Under the pieces are notes generated by a model that had not been told where the DNA came from, did not search any database, and was given only the letters and a program-made list of their open reading frames with translations. Positions 41,595-49,765 of a stretch of DNA of 64,000 bases are shown here, in pieces (the stretch's first letter is position 1; every line of letters begins with the position of its first letter). The translations under genes and the position numbers were made by a program. Source of the DNA: Bacteroidaceae bacterium (GTDB lineage Bacteria > Bacteroidota > Bacteroidia > Bacteroidales > Bacteroidaceae). Where the stretch lies: NCBI GenBank assembly GCA_017555875.1, contig JAFZFN010000018.1, positions 40,792 through 104,791 of the forward strand, written 5' to 3'.

Positions 41595-42346
41595 TGCTTC
41601 TCCTCCTTTGTTAATCGTGTCAGTATGTTGATATCTCCTCGACGTACATATTGGATACCGTCAGACCCTTGGGCTTCGACGAGGATGAAGTATACACCAT
41701 CCTCGATCAGACGGCCATGATATGTGCCATCCCAGCAGACATAATAGGTGTAGTCGCCCTCGTGCTCGGTGGGAAGACTATTCTGATCGCCCGAGACAAT
41801 CTCCTGTCCCCAACGATTGAAAATCTTCATGCGGAAAGAGAGAAGCGACTGGGTCTTCACTCGGAAAAGATCGTTCGTGCCGTCTCCATTGGGAGAGAAG
41901 GCATTGTAGAGTTCGAGTGATGACCCGCGCAGAGAGAAGGTTATAGGCTCTGCCCCACCCTCACCCTCTACACCTGTCTCGCGATGACGGTAGGTAATGG
42001 CAAGGGTTATGCTATAGTTAACCTCGACGCCTCCTTCGGTGAAGGTGTATGTCGTGTTCTCTTCGTTGCGCATCACGAGGAGCTTGGGTACTCCGTTCTT
42101 CACCTGCTCAATCTTCCATTCGTAGAGAACGTCATAGCCAATGGTGTCGATAGGGTTGGCCGAGAAGGTCACGGTAAAGGGAGCATCATATGAGTTGCCT
42201 ATCTCTACCTGTTCCTCATCCCCCTGGGAGTTTACGAACGTGGCCGCAGCATCATCGACCTTGGGATACCATTCGAGAGAGGTCTGCGCTATCGTGACAC
42301 AGAGTGTACTGAAGAGAAGAGCAGAAAACAGTATCAATCTTTTCAT
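41591..42346 (-). CDS. Secreted protein with gliding-motility/T9SS type B (CHU_C) C-terminal domain
   Basis: 251 residues. Signal peptide (LILFSALLFSTLCVTIA), an Ig-like middle region (YDAPFTVTFSANPIDTIGYDVLYEWKIEQ; VNYSITLAITYRHRETG), and the CHU_C domain: YNAFSPNGDGTNDLFRVKTQSLLSFRMKIFNRWGQEIVSGD...WDGTYHGRLIEDGVYFILVEA. The domain is the type B sorting signal of the type IX secretion system, so the cell should have T9SS. The role is unknown. It shares a promoter (TAACTTTG, 42377-42384, with TTTG 20 bp upstream) with uvrA. Confidence 0.88.
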   Translation of the reverse strand: MKRLILFSALLFSTLCVTIAQTSLEWYPKVDDAAATFVNSQGDEEQVEIGNSYDAPFTVTFSANPIDTIGYDVLYEWKIEQVKNGVPKLLVMRNEENTTYTFTEGGVEVNYSITLAITYRHRETGVEGEGGAEPITFSLRGSSLELYNAFSPNGDGTNDLFRVKTQSLLSFRMKIFNRWGQEIVSGDQNSLPTEHEGDYTYYVCWDGTYHGRLIEDGVYFILVEAQGSDGIQYVRRGDINILTRLTKEEKQ

Positions 42347-42376
42347 TTATGTCAAACTTGTTAGCTATATTTTCCA

Positions 42377-42408
42377 CAAAGTTAGCGTAAGGCAAACGAA
42401 ATGCCAAA
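42377..42408 (-). promoter_or_regulatory. Promoter of the CHU_C-uvrA operon
   Basis: Minus strand: TTTG (complement of 42405-42408), 20-bp spacer, TAACTTTG (complement of 42377-42384). Close to the Bacteroidetes consensus. Confidence 0.7.
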
Positions 42409-42454
42409 TTTCAACAAGTGAAAGTCGCGAAACGTTGATTTTTAGGCATTACAA

Positions 42455-42486
42455 TTTGTATGGCACAGTTTTTTTTTGTACCTTCG
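42455..42486 (+). promoter_or_regulatory. Promoter of the asparaginase gene
   Basis: TTTG (42455-42458), 20-bp spacer, TACCTTCG (42479-42486), one mismatch to TAnnTTTG; divergent from the CHU_C promoter. Confidence 0.65.
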
Positions 42487-42515
42487 CGCAACCAAAACCA
42501 TGCCATGAACAATAG

Positions 42516-43559
42516 ATGAACCATACTACTGAAAAATCTTCTATATTGCTAATCTATACGGGGGGTACCATCGGTATGATGAAGAATCCCGTGACTGGTG
42601 CGTTGGAGAACTTCAACTTTGACCAGCTGCTCGAGTATGTGCCCGAAATCAAGGGCTTCAACCTTAACATCTATTCCATAGCTTTCGAACCTCCAATCGA
42701 CTCGTCGGACATCTCACCCGAATCGTGGAGTGAACTAGTAAGGATTATCTATTCGAACTATGAGCGATATGACGGATTTGTCATACTCCATGGAACCGAC
42801 ACGATGGCTTTTACCGCCTCGGCCTTGAGTTTTATGCTCGAGGGGTTGATGAAACCGGTCATCCTCACGGGTAGTCAGTTGCCCATAGGTGCACTACGTA
42901 CCGACGGAAAGGAAAACCTATTGACGGCCATCGAGATTGCAGCAGCAAAGCACGAAGATGGCACGCCCATCGCTCCCGAGGTATGTGTGTTCTTCCACGA
43001 GAAACTGATGAGAGGAAACAGAACCACTAAAGTGAGTGCCGACAACTTCGATGCGTTCGAATCAAACAACTATCCGCTCTTGGCACACTCAGGCATCGAA
43101 CTTCAGTTCTATAACCAGAACATTAAACCCTACAATCCCGATGCGGTGTTGACACCACACTATGAGATGGATCCCAACATCATCATCTTCTCGCTTTTCC
43201 CTGGCATGCAACCCGAAATAGTCAAGAAGATGATGCGCGACAAAAAGCTCAAAGGAGTGATATTCCGCACATTCGGTAGTGGAAATGCTCCACGACAGGA
43301 ATGGTTGGTAAAAGCATTGTCACAGGCTACACTCTCGGGAAAGACGATTGTCAACATCACTCAGTGTAGCACCGGAAGCGTCAAGATGGGACTCTATGAG
43401 ACAGGACGCCAACTGCTCGAGTCGGGCATCATAAGCGGCCACGACTCTACCGTGGAGGCTGCACTCACCAAGCTCATGTTCCTCTTGGGAAAGGGACTCG
43501 GTGCAGAGGAGATACGCCAACAGATGAATATCTCAATAGCAGGCGAAGTAACTCTGTAG
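42516..43559 (+). CDS. ansA: Type I L-asparaginase
   Basis: 347 residues. First threonine motif in LLIYTGGTIGM, second in FVILHGTDTMAFTASAL, with ILTGSQLPIGALRTDG and GVIFRTFGSGNAP. It hydrolyses asparagine to aspartate and ammonia in the cytosol (no signal peptide). The ATG at 42504 reads only four codons to a stop, so 42516 is the start. A strong terminator follows. Confidence 0.95.
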   Translation: MNHTTEKSSILLIYTGGTIGMMKNPVTGALENFNFDQLLEYVPEIKGFNLNIYSIAFEPPIDSSDISPESWSELVRIIYSNYERYDGFVILHGTDTMAFTASALSFMLEGLMKPVILTGSQLPIGALRTDGKENLLTAIEIAAAKHEDGTPIAPEVCVFFHEKLMRGNRTTKVSADNFDAFESNNYPLLAHSGIELQFYNQNIKPYNPDAVLTPHYEMDPNIIIFSLFPGMQPEIVKKMMRDKKLKGVIFRTFGSGNAPRQEWLVKALSQATLSGKTIVNITQCSTGSVKMGLYETGRQLLESGIISGHDSTVEAALTKLMFLLGKGLGAEEIRQQMNISIAGEVTL

Positions 43560-43601
43560 GTCGTTTGCGGATATTGTCACTTATATATTATCGTCATATT
43601 T

Positions 43602-43640
43602 ACAACGGATGTTCTGCTCGAAACATCCGTTGTTTTTTTT
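43602..43640 (+). terminator. Terminator of ansA
   Basis: ACAACGGATGTT / AACATCCGTTGT, 8-nt loop, then T7; 43 nt after the stop. Confidence 0.92.
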
Positions 43641-43732
43641 CTGAACAAATAGTAAAGAATTCACGTTAAAAGAATGTGTTTTTCATAGTAATAGATTTCA
43701 GTCTGCGCCTGCTTGCGATGAGTCGGAGAAGA

Positions 43733-43788
43733 CAAGGCGGAAGCGTCCGCCTTAAAATAGCAGAAGCCTTGGCTCCCACCAAGGCTTC
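43733..43788 (-). terminator. Paired hairpins downstream of menG
   Basis: GAAGCCTTGG / CCAAGGCTTC (43763-43788) and AAGGCGGA / TCCGCCTT (43733-43752) lie after the menG stop on the minus strand. Either could end the ettA-phoH-purC-menG transcript. Confidence 0.6.
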
Positions 43789-43832
43789 TTGCTAATATCG
43801 TTTCATACCATCGTTCTTGTATGACATCAGTG

Positions 43833-44567
43833 TCATTTTCTCGCTACATATAAAGTGCATAGTCCCATAGTAAGTCTAGAGAACGTTGCATGAGAAAAAC
43901 CATTGTCCAACAAGATGCGCTGCATCTCCTCTCCTTGTGGGAATGCCTTCATCGTCTCGGGCAAGTAGGTGTAGGCACTGTCATCTCCTGAGATTATTCG
44001 TCCTACGACGGGCATGACAAGCCGTGAATAGATGCCAAATAATAGACGGTAAAACTTATTGTTTGGATATGACAACTCAAGGAAGATGAGATGACCATTG
44101 GGCTTCAATACACGATGTATCTCTCTTAGACAGGCATCGAGATCCTCAAAGTTGCGCACGCCAAACGTTGTGGTCACGGCATCGAATGAGGCATTGGGAA
44201 ACGATAGAGCGCTGCAATCCTCCTTCTGAAAAAGTATGGTATCATGCAACCCCTCTCGCATTGCCTTCTCGCGTCCTATACGCATCATACCTTGTGAGAT
44301 GTCTGTTGCAATGACACGACGCAATTTCAGTCGCTTGGCTATGAGCAAGGCAAAGTCGCCTGTGCCGGTAGCTACATCGAGCACGGTCTCGGGATGGCAC
44401 TGCAAAAGTGCTTTTATAGCCTTGTTGCGCCATGCTCGGTCAAAGCCAAAGGAGAGCGTATGATTGAGCGCATCGTAGGTGGGAGCAATGTTGTCAAACA
44501 ATTGCTCCACCTGTTCGCGCTTATGTGCATTTCCCTCGTAGGGCTTTATCGCTTCTTGAGGATACAT
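43833..44567 (-). CDS. menG: Demethylmenaquinone methyltransferase (UbiE/MenG)
   Basis: 244 residues. EQLFDNIAPTYDALNHTLSFGFDRAWRNKAIKAL, SAM motif VLDVATGTGDFALLIAK, ATDISQGMMRIGREKA, FDAVTTTFGVRNFEDLDACLREIHRVLKPNGHLIFLE. It carries out the last methylation of menaquinone, the quinone expected in Bacteroidetes. It lies 21 nt downstream of purC on the same strand. Confidence 0.95.
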   Translation of the reverse strand: MYPQEAIKPYEGNAHKREQVEQLFDNIAPTYDALNHTLSFGFDRAWRNKAIKALLQCHPETVLDVATGTGDFALLIAKRLKLRRVIATDISQGMMRIGREKAMREGLHDTILFQKEDCSALSFPNASFDAVTTTFGVRNFEDLDACLREIHRVLKPNGHLIFLELSYPNNKFYRLLFGIYSRLVMPVVGRIISGDDSAYTYLPETMKAFPQGEEMQRILLDNGFSHATFSRLTMGLCTLYVARK

Positions 44568-44588
44568 CCTTAATATAGTATCAACCGA

Positions 44589-45527
44589 TTACTTTGTGAG
44601 CCACTCTGTCACGTTCTTCTCGATGCGTGCCGCGATATCCTCGGTGTTCTCCTTTACGAAGGTCTCACCGGTGATATGCTCGTAGAGCTCGATGTAACGC
44701 TCGCTGATGCCAGTAACGATCTCGTCGGTCATCTCGGGCACCTGCTGACCCTCTTGGCCTTGGAAACCATTGCTCATGAGCCACTCGCGCACAAACTCCT
44801 TTGAGAGCTGCTTCTGGGGCTCGCCCTTCTCGAAGCGCTCCTGGTAGCCTTCGCTATAGAAGTAGCGGCTGCTATCGGGAGTGTGAATTTCGTCCATGAG
44901 GTAGATGGTGCCGTTGTGCTTACCGAACTCGTACTTAGTGTCTACGAGGATAAGTCCGCGCTCAGCGGCAATCTCGGTACCACGCTTGAAGAGAGCGAGA
45001 GTGTACTGCTCGAGCAATGCATACTCCTCGGGAGTTGCGAGGCCCTGTGCAAGGATCTCCTCTTTAGAGATGTCTGCATCGTGCTCACCAATCTCAGCCT
45101 TTGTGGTAGGAGTGATGATGGGCTCGGGGAAACGCTCGTTCTCGCGCATGCCCTCGGGGAGCTTCACACCGCAGATCTCGCGCACACCGCTCTTGTAAGC
45201 ACGCCATGCAGAGCCACAGAGGTAGCCGCGTACGATCATCTCCACGGGGAAACCCTCACACATCACGCCCACGGTCACCATGGGGTCGGGAGTAGCGAGC
45301 TTCCAGTTGGGACAGATGTCGGTAGTGGCATCGAGGAACTTTGCTGCAATCTGGTTGAGCATCTGACCCTTGAAGGGGATACCCTTGGGTAATACTACAT
45401 CGAACGCTGAGATGCGGTCGGTGGCTACCATCACGAGCTTGTCGCCCATGTTGTACACATCACGAACTTTGCCGTGATACACTCCCTGCTGGCCGGGGAA
45501 GTTGAATTCGGTTGCTGTTAATGCCAT
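44589..45527 (-). CDS. purC: Phosphoribosylaminoimidazole-succinocarboxamide synthase
   Basis: 312 residues of the long Bacteroidetes type: [84 protein letters not shown]. It joins CAIR and aspartate in purine synthesis. A diverged family 1 element lies between it and phoH, ending 16 nt before this start codon. Confidence 0.96.
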   Translation of the reverse strand: MALTATEFNFPGQQGVYHGKVRDVYNMGDKLVMVATDRISAFDVVLPKGIPFKGQMLNQIAAKFLDATTDICPNWKLATPDPMVTVGVMCEGFPVEMIVRGYLCGSAWRAYKSGVREICGVKLPEGMRENERFPEPIITPTTKAEIGEHDADISKEEILAQGLATPEEYALLEQYTLALFKRGTEIAAERGLILVDTKYEFGKHNGTIYLMDEIHTPDSSRYFYSEGYQERFEKGEPQKQLSKEFVREWLMSNGFQGQEGQQVPEMTDEIVTGISERYIELYEHITGETFVKENTEDIAARIEKNVTEWLTK

Positions 45528-45543
45528 GTTAGTTAATTTTGAG

Positions 45544-45628
45544 GACCAACCCTAACCCTCCCTCTAGGGAGGGGACTCAGCCAAACTGAATCATGCCTCT
45601 TCACATCAAAAAAGGGTTAAGGTTGATC
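45544..45628. repeat. Diverged family 1-like element between phoH and purC
   Basis: GACCAACCCTAACCCTCC at the left, hairpin CCCTCCCTCTAGGGAGGG, and an inverse end AGGGTTAAGGTTGATC at 45628; 85 bp. It has the same architecture as family 1 but a diverged sequence; the core is CATGCC rather than GCGATGCC. Confidence 0.65.
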
Positions 45629-45664
45629 TAGTTTATAATTAAATAGTTCTATTTACTTATATTA

Positions 45665-46663
45665 TTATTCATTTACACCCACTCGCGATGCACGAATTCT
45701 CCCCATAGAGGGGGAGTTAGAGGGGGTCTCCTCCTTCTCCTTCTCATATGCCTCCACAATGCGAGTCACAAGCTTGTGGCGCACGATATCCTTCTTGTTG
45801 AGCTCTACGATGCCGATGCCCTTGATGCCGCGCAAGAGGCGCATAGCATGCGAGAGTCCACTGCGCACCGATGAGGGAAGGTCTATCTGCGTGAGGTCAC
45901 CCGTCACGATCATCTTCGTGTTCATGCCCATGCGGGTGAGGAACATCTTGAGTTGCGGTATCGTGGTGTTCTGCGCCTCGTCGAGGATGACCACCGCGTC
46001 GTTCAGTGTGCGTCCACGCATGAAGGCCAAGGGGGCTATCTGTATGATGCCCAACTCCATATACTCCTTCAACTTCTGTGGGGGAATCATGTCTTCCAAT
46101 GCATCGTACAGGGGTTGTAGGTAGGGATCAATCTTCTCCTTCATGTCGCCAGGCAGGAAGCCGAGCTTCTCGCCTGCCTCTACGGCAGGGCGGCAGAGGA
46201 TGAGCTTCTTCACCTCTTTGTTCTTCAGTGCACGCACGGCAAGGGCGATGGCGGTATAGGTCTTACCCGATCCTGCGGGACCTACGGCAAACACCATATC
46301 ATTCTCGCGGTAGCTCTTCACCAGGTGTAGCTGGTTCTCGCTACGCGGAGTGATGGGTCGGCCTGTGATGGAGAACACGATGACATCTCCCTCGCGCTCC
46401 ACCATGGGGCGGTTGCCGTTGAAGATGTCGAGCAGCACCTCCTCCTTTAGCGAGTTGTAGCGTGCACCGTGCTCTTCGAGCTGTTTGATGTAGTTCTCAA
46501 AGTTCTCCAGCACCTCATCGTCGCCCATGGCACGGATCACATTGCCGCGTGCCATGATACGCAACTTGGGGAACAAGGCCTTTATCATCTGCAGATTGGC
46601 ATTGTTCACCCCATAGATGAGCGCGGGGTCTATATCTTCGAGAATTATATGCTTTTCAATCAT
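45665..46663 (-). CDS. phoH: PhoH-family ATPase with repeat-derived C-terminus
   Basis: 332 residues. An N-terminal KH-like part (AEPIEDIDPALIYGVNN-type start present as EDIDPALIYGVNNANLQMIK), Walker A GPAGSGKTYTAIALAV, Walker B FMRGRTLNDAVVILDEAQNTT, and ILVTGDLTQIDLP-like MIVTGDLTQIDLPSS. PhoH proteins are RNA-associated ATPases linked to ribosome and RNA quality control. Residues about 312-332 (TPSNSPSMGRIRAS...) are translated from half of a family 1 element and the stop lies just past it. Conserved neighbour of purC and menG in Bacteroidetes. Confidence 0.92.
   Translation of the reverse strand: MIEKHIILEDIDPALIYGVNNANLQMIKALFPKLRIMARGNVIRAMGDDEVLENFENYIKQLEEHGARYNSLKEEVLLDIFNGNRPMVEREGDVIVFSITGRPITPRSENQLHLVKSYRENDMVFAVGPAGSGKTYTAIALAVRALKNKEVKKLILCRPAVEAGEKLGFLPGDMKEKIDPYLQPLYDALEDMIPPQKLKEYMELGIIQIAPLAFMRGRTLNDAVVILDEAQNTTIPQLKMFLTRMGMNTKMIVTGDLTQIDLPSSVRSGLSHAMRLLRGIKGIGIVELNKKDIVRHKLVTRIVEAYEKEKEETPSNSPSMGRIRASRVGVNE
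45684..45728. repeat. Half copy of palindromic element family 1 forming the phoH 3' end
   Basis: GCGATG core, CCCCATAGAGGGGGAGTTAG and AGGGGGTC end at 45728. On the coding strand it enters in the same codon phase as the three full insertions. The other half is missing. Confidence 0.85.
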
Positions 46664-46693
46664 TGTTGTTCTTTAGCGGTGAGCTTTGAATAA

Positions 46694-48385
46694 TCACTCT
46701 GTCAACTTACGATAACGGATACGCTTGGGCTCTTCGCGTCCGAGGCGCATCTGCTTGTTGGCCTCATACTCACTATACGAACCCTCGAAGAAGAACACCT
46801 GGCTATCGCCCTCGAAGGCGAGGATGTGTGTACAGATACGGTCGAGGAACCAGCGGTCGTGGCTGATGACTACGGCACATCCGGCAAAGTTCTCGAGACC
46901 CTCCTCGAGTGCACGCAGGGTGTTCACGTCGATATCGTTGGTGGGCTCATCGAGGAGCAATACGTTACCCTCCTGCTTCAGTGCAAGGGCGAGCTGGAGG
47001 CGGTTGCGCTCACCACCCGAGAGCATTGAGCACATCTTCTCCTGGTCGCTACCGGCAAAGTTGAATCGGCTCAGGTATGCACGCGCATTCACATCGCGGC
47101 CACCCATGCGGAAGAGTTCGTTGCCCTGGCTCACCACCTGGTATACGGTCTTCTCGGGATCGATATCCTGATGCTGCTGATCTACATAAGCGAGCTTCAC
47201 GGTCTCACCCACCTCGAAGGTACCCTTGTCGGGAGTGTCTAGGCCCATGATCAAGCGGAAGAGTGTAGTCTTACCCGCACCGTTAGGACCGATGACACCT
47301 ACGATGCCGTTGGGCGGCAACATGAAGTTGAGGTTCTCATAGAGCAGCTTGTCGCCAAATGCCTTGGCCACGCCCTGCGCCTCGATAACCTTGTTACCCA
47401 AGCGGGGACCGTTGGGGATAAAGATCTCGAGCTTCTCTTCGCGCTCCTTCTGGTCCTCATTCAAAAGTTTGTCGTATGAGTTCAGACGAGCCTTACCCTT
47501 GGCCTGACGAGCCTTCGGTGCCATGCGCACCCACTCGAGCTCGCGCTCCAGGGTCTTGCGACGCTTCGAAGCCTGCTTCTCCTCCTGCTCGAGGCGCTTT
47601 GACTTCTGGTCGAGCCAGCTGGTGTAGTTACCCTTCCAGGGGATACCCTCACCGCGGTCAAGTTCGAGGATCCATCCAGCCACATTATCGAGGAAGTAGC
47701 GGTCGTGAGTTACAGCGATCACGGTACCCTCATACTGCTGGAGGTGTTGCTCCAGCCAGTCGATGCTCTCCGCATCGAGGTGGTTGGTAGGCTCGTCGAG
47801 GAGCAGGATGTCGGGCTTCTGCAAGAGCAGACGGCATAGTGCCACACGGCGGCGCTCACCACCCGAGAGGTGTGTCACGGGCTGGTCCTCGGGCGGACAA
47901 CGCAAGGCGTCCATCGCACGCTCGAGCGTCGAGTCGAGGTTCCATGCATCCGTAGCGTCGATGATATCCTGCAACTCTGCCTGGCGGCTGAAGAGCTTGT
48001 CCATCTTGTCGGGGTCCTCATAGTATTCGGGCAATCCGAACTTGTTGTTGATCTCCTCATACTCGGCCAGTGCATCCACGATAGGTTGCACACCCTCCAT
48101 CACCACCTCCTTGACGGTCTTCGAGGGGTCGAGCTGAGGGTCCTGGGGCAGATAGCCCACGCTATATCCGGGCGAGAACACCACCTCACCCTGGTAGTCC
48201 TTCTCCAGGCCGGCGATGATCTTCATCAGAGTTGACTTACCCGAACCGTTGAGACCGATGATACCAATCTTCGCTCCGTAGAAGAACGAGAGGTAGATGT
48301 CCTTAAGAATTTGCTTGTTTTGCTGGTAAGCCTTCGATACGCCCACCATCGAGAAAATGATTTTCTTGTCGTCTACTGTTGCCAT
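46694..48385 (-). CDS. ettA: Energy-dependent translational throttle protein EttA (ABC-F)
   Basis: 563 residues. Two ABC domains with GLNGSGKSTLMK and GPNGAGKTTLFR, signatures HLSGGERRRVALC and LSGGERNRLQLAL, and the P-site tRNA-interaction linker (YTSWLDQKSKRLEQEEKQASKRRKTLERELEWVRM). No membrane segments. It gates ribosome entry into elongation according to ADP/ATP. First of the ettA-phoH-purC-menG run; 30 nt before phoH. A TAACTTTG -7 box (48442-48449) precedes it. Confidence 0.96.
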   Translation of the reverse strand: MATVDDKKIIFSMVGVSKAYQQNKQILKDIYLSFFYGAKIGIIGLNGSGKSTLMKIIAGLEKDYQGEVVFSPGYSVGYLPQDPQLDPSKTVKEVVMEGVQPIVDALAEYEEINNKFGLPEYYEDPDKMDKLFSRQAELQDIIDATDAWNLDSTLERAMDALRCPPEDQPVTHLSGGERRRVALCRLLLQKPDILLLDEPTNHLDAESIDWLEQHLQQYEGTVIAVTHDRYFLDNVAGWILELDRGEGIPWKGNYTSWLDQKSKRLEQEEKQASKRRKTLERELEWVRMAPKARQAKGKARLNSYDKLLNEDQKEREEKLEIFIPNGPRLGNKVIEAQGVAKAFGDKLLYENLNFMLPPNGIVGVIGPNGAGKTTLFRLIMGLDTPDKGTFEVGETVKLAYVDQQHQDIDPEKTVYQVVSQGNELFRMGGRDVNARAYLSRFNFAGSDQEKMCSMLSGGERNRLQLALALKQEGNVLLLDEPTNDIDVNTLRALEEGLENFAGCAVVISHDRWFLDRICTHILAFEGDSQVFFFEGSYSEYEANKQMRLGREEPKRIRYRKLTE

Positions 48386-48390
48386 GTATT

Positions 48391-48425
48391 ATAAATTCTG
48401 AATTCTGAATTATAAATTATGAATA
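48391..48425. repeat. GAATTATGAATT-type AT repeat upstream of ettA
   Basis: Tandem AAATTCTGAATTCTGAATT and AAATTATGAAT units in the 5' leader, 6 nt from the start codon; same family as 18954-19043. Confidence 0.65.
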
Positions 48426-48441
48426 TACATCTATTATTGCG

Positions 48442-48449
48442 CAAAGTTA
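48442..48449 (-). promoter_or_regulatory. -7 box TAACTTTG of ettA
   Basis: CAAAGTTA on the plus strand, directly after the T-run of the upstream terminator. Confidence 0.6.
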
Positions 48450-48450
48450 C

Positions 48451-48485
48451 AAAAAAAAATGTGTCCGTACAATTCATACGGACAC
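48451..48485 (-). terminator. Terminator of the DUF6057 gene
   Basis: Minus strand: GTGTCCGTA / TACGGACAC with a 7-nt loop, then an A/T stretch reading as T9 (48451-48459). It abuts the ettA -7 box. Confidence 0.88.
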
Positions 48486-48495
48486 ACTGCGCTTC

Positions 48496-49632
48496 TTATT
48501 TTATAAAATCGTAGTAAAACCAATATGTATCACCGAATTTTCGCCGGCAAAGATTCATCAGTTCTGTTGGTTTACCACACATTTCCTCATACAATGCCAT
48601 ATAGTCTTGATAACATTGAGCAATCTTCTTATCAGGATTGAAGGTGATGGGAGTAAAAGGATTCTGTTCATTGTAAATCATCCATGCCTCTTGATAATGC
48701 TTAGGGGCCTTATCGAGAGTCTCCGCCAATGAACTATTCCCTGCAGTGAGTGTAGCAAATGTGTCGAGGTCTTTGTCGAGTAGAAGTGAAGCGACGTATA
48801 GGTTGCGATAGATGGCCGTATCGGTCTGCTCCGCTATACGACGATAAAACTCGACGGCTCCCTCCCCCACTTCTGGATATTGTCCTAACACATCGTAGAA
48901 CCGTGTAGCTCCATACGAAGGTGCCTGTGGCCCATCGTTACTCATCAACAATCCGCTACTGCCATAAGGTTGAGGAACACTGAACATCTCCTCACTCCAT
49001 CGACCCGTCTGGGCAAAGGCAAGGTTGCGCAAGGCTGTGAGGTCAGCATTAGTATCGTAGGATTGTCGTCCTACGCCCAATACTTTGTCATATCGATTGT
49101 CGTGAACATATTTCCATGCAGCCAACTCCATCTTATCGGCAGGGAGGTCACTACCAAAGCTGCCAGTAAGAACGAACAAGACCGTCATTACGGCCAAGTT
49201 GGGTGTGAGTTCATCGACGAACGAGGCCTTGTGTTTGTGCAGAGAGTTACGTTCTACCCACACAACGCCTATATAGAGCAACGCCACTAATATCACGCCC
49301 ATAATCCACATCCATAGCGAATAGTTATAAGTGCTCATGTCTACTCGCGTTATCAAGGCGAGTAATGCACACGATGGAAGGTAAGACCATGCCTCAAAGC
49401 GTCCGGACAAGCGCCCTAACTTATTGAGCTGATATTGCAGCGCAGCGAGTAGAGCGGTAACGAGAATTGCTGTAATCAGTGCATTGTTTGAAGTCTTTCC
49501 CTGTGCCAGATGATCTTGCACGAGTGCCAATAGTTCTCCTTGAAACATATATATATATAGGAAGGAGAAGGCCGAGAAGAGCGCTGCACAGATGAAGCGT
49601 ATGGGAGTGCTATCTTTGGAGGTTCTTTTCAT
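48496..49632 (-). CDS. DUF6057-like membrane protein
   Basis: 378 residues from ATG 49632; Met codons at 49650 and 49674 are possible earlier starts, but the A-rich leader favours 49632. Five or so N-terminal membrane helices (FICAALFSAFSFLYIYMF, ALITAILVTALLAALQY, YLPSCALLALITRV, SLWMWIMGVILVALLYIGVV, NLAVMTVLFVLTGSFGS) precede a soluble helical domain (WKYVHDNRYDKVLGVG..., FYRRIAEQTDTAIYRNLYVASLLLDKDL, YQEAWMIYNEQNPF) with TPR-like helix pairs. This fits the DUF6057 group known mainly from Bacteroidetes; the function is unknown. Confidence 0.72.
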   Translation of the reverse strand: MKRTSKDSTPIRFICAALFSAFSFLYIYMFQGELLALVQDHLAQGKTSNNALITAILVTALLAALQYQLNKLGRLSGRFEAWSYLPSCALLALITRVDMSTYNYSLWMWIMGVILVALLYIGVVWVERNSLHKHKASFVDELTPNLAVMTVLFVLTGSFGSDLPADKMELAAWKYVHDNRYDKVLGVGRQSYDTNADLTALRNLAFAQTGRWSEEMFSVPQPYGSSGLLMSNDGPQAPSYGATRFYDVLGQYPEVGEGAVEFYRRIAEQTDTAIYRNLYVASLLLDKDLDTFATLTAGNSSLAETLDKAPKHYQEAWMIYNEQNPFTPITFNPDKKIAQCYQDYMALYEEMCGKPTELMNLCRRKFGDTYWFYYDFIK

Positions 49633-49765
49633 TATTCGTTTATTTATCATTTCATCAACACAGACAATGGTCAACAGCTAACGGTCAAGAATCGCGGTAC
49701 GTATTTCTTTTATACGAAGTCCGATATTCATTGACTGTTGCCTGTTGACCATTATCCATAACACA

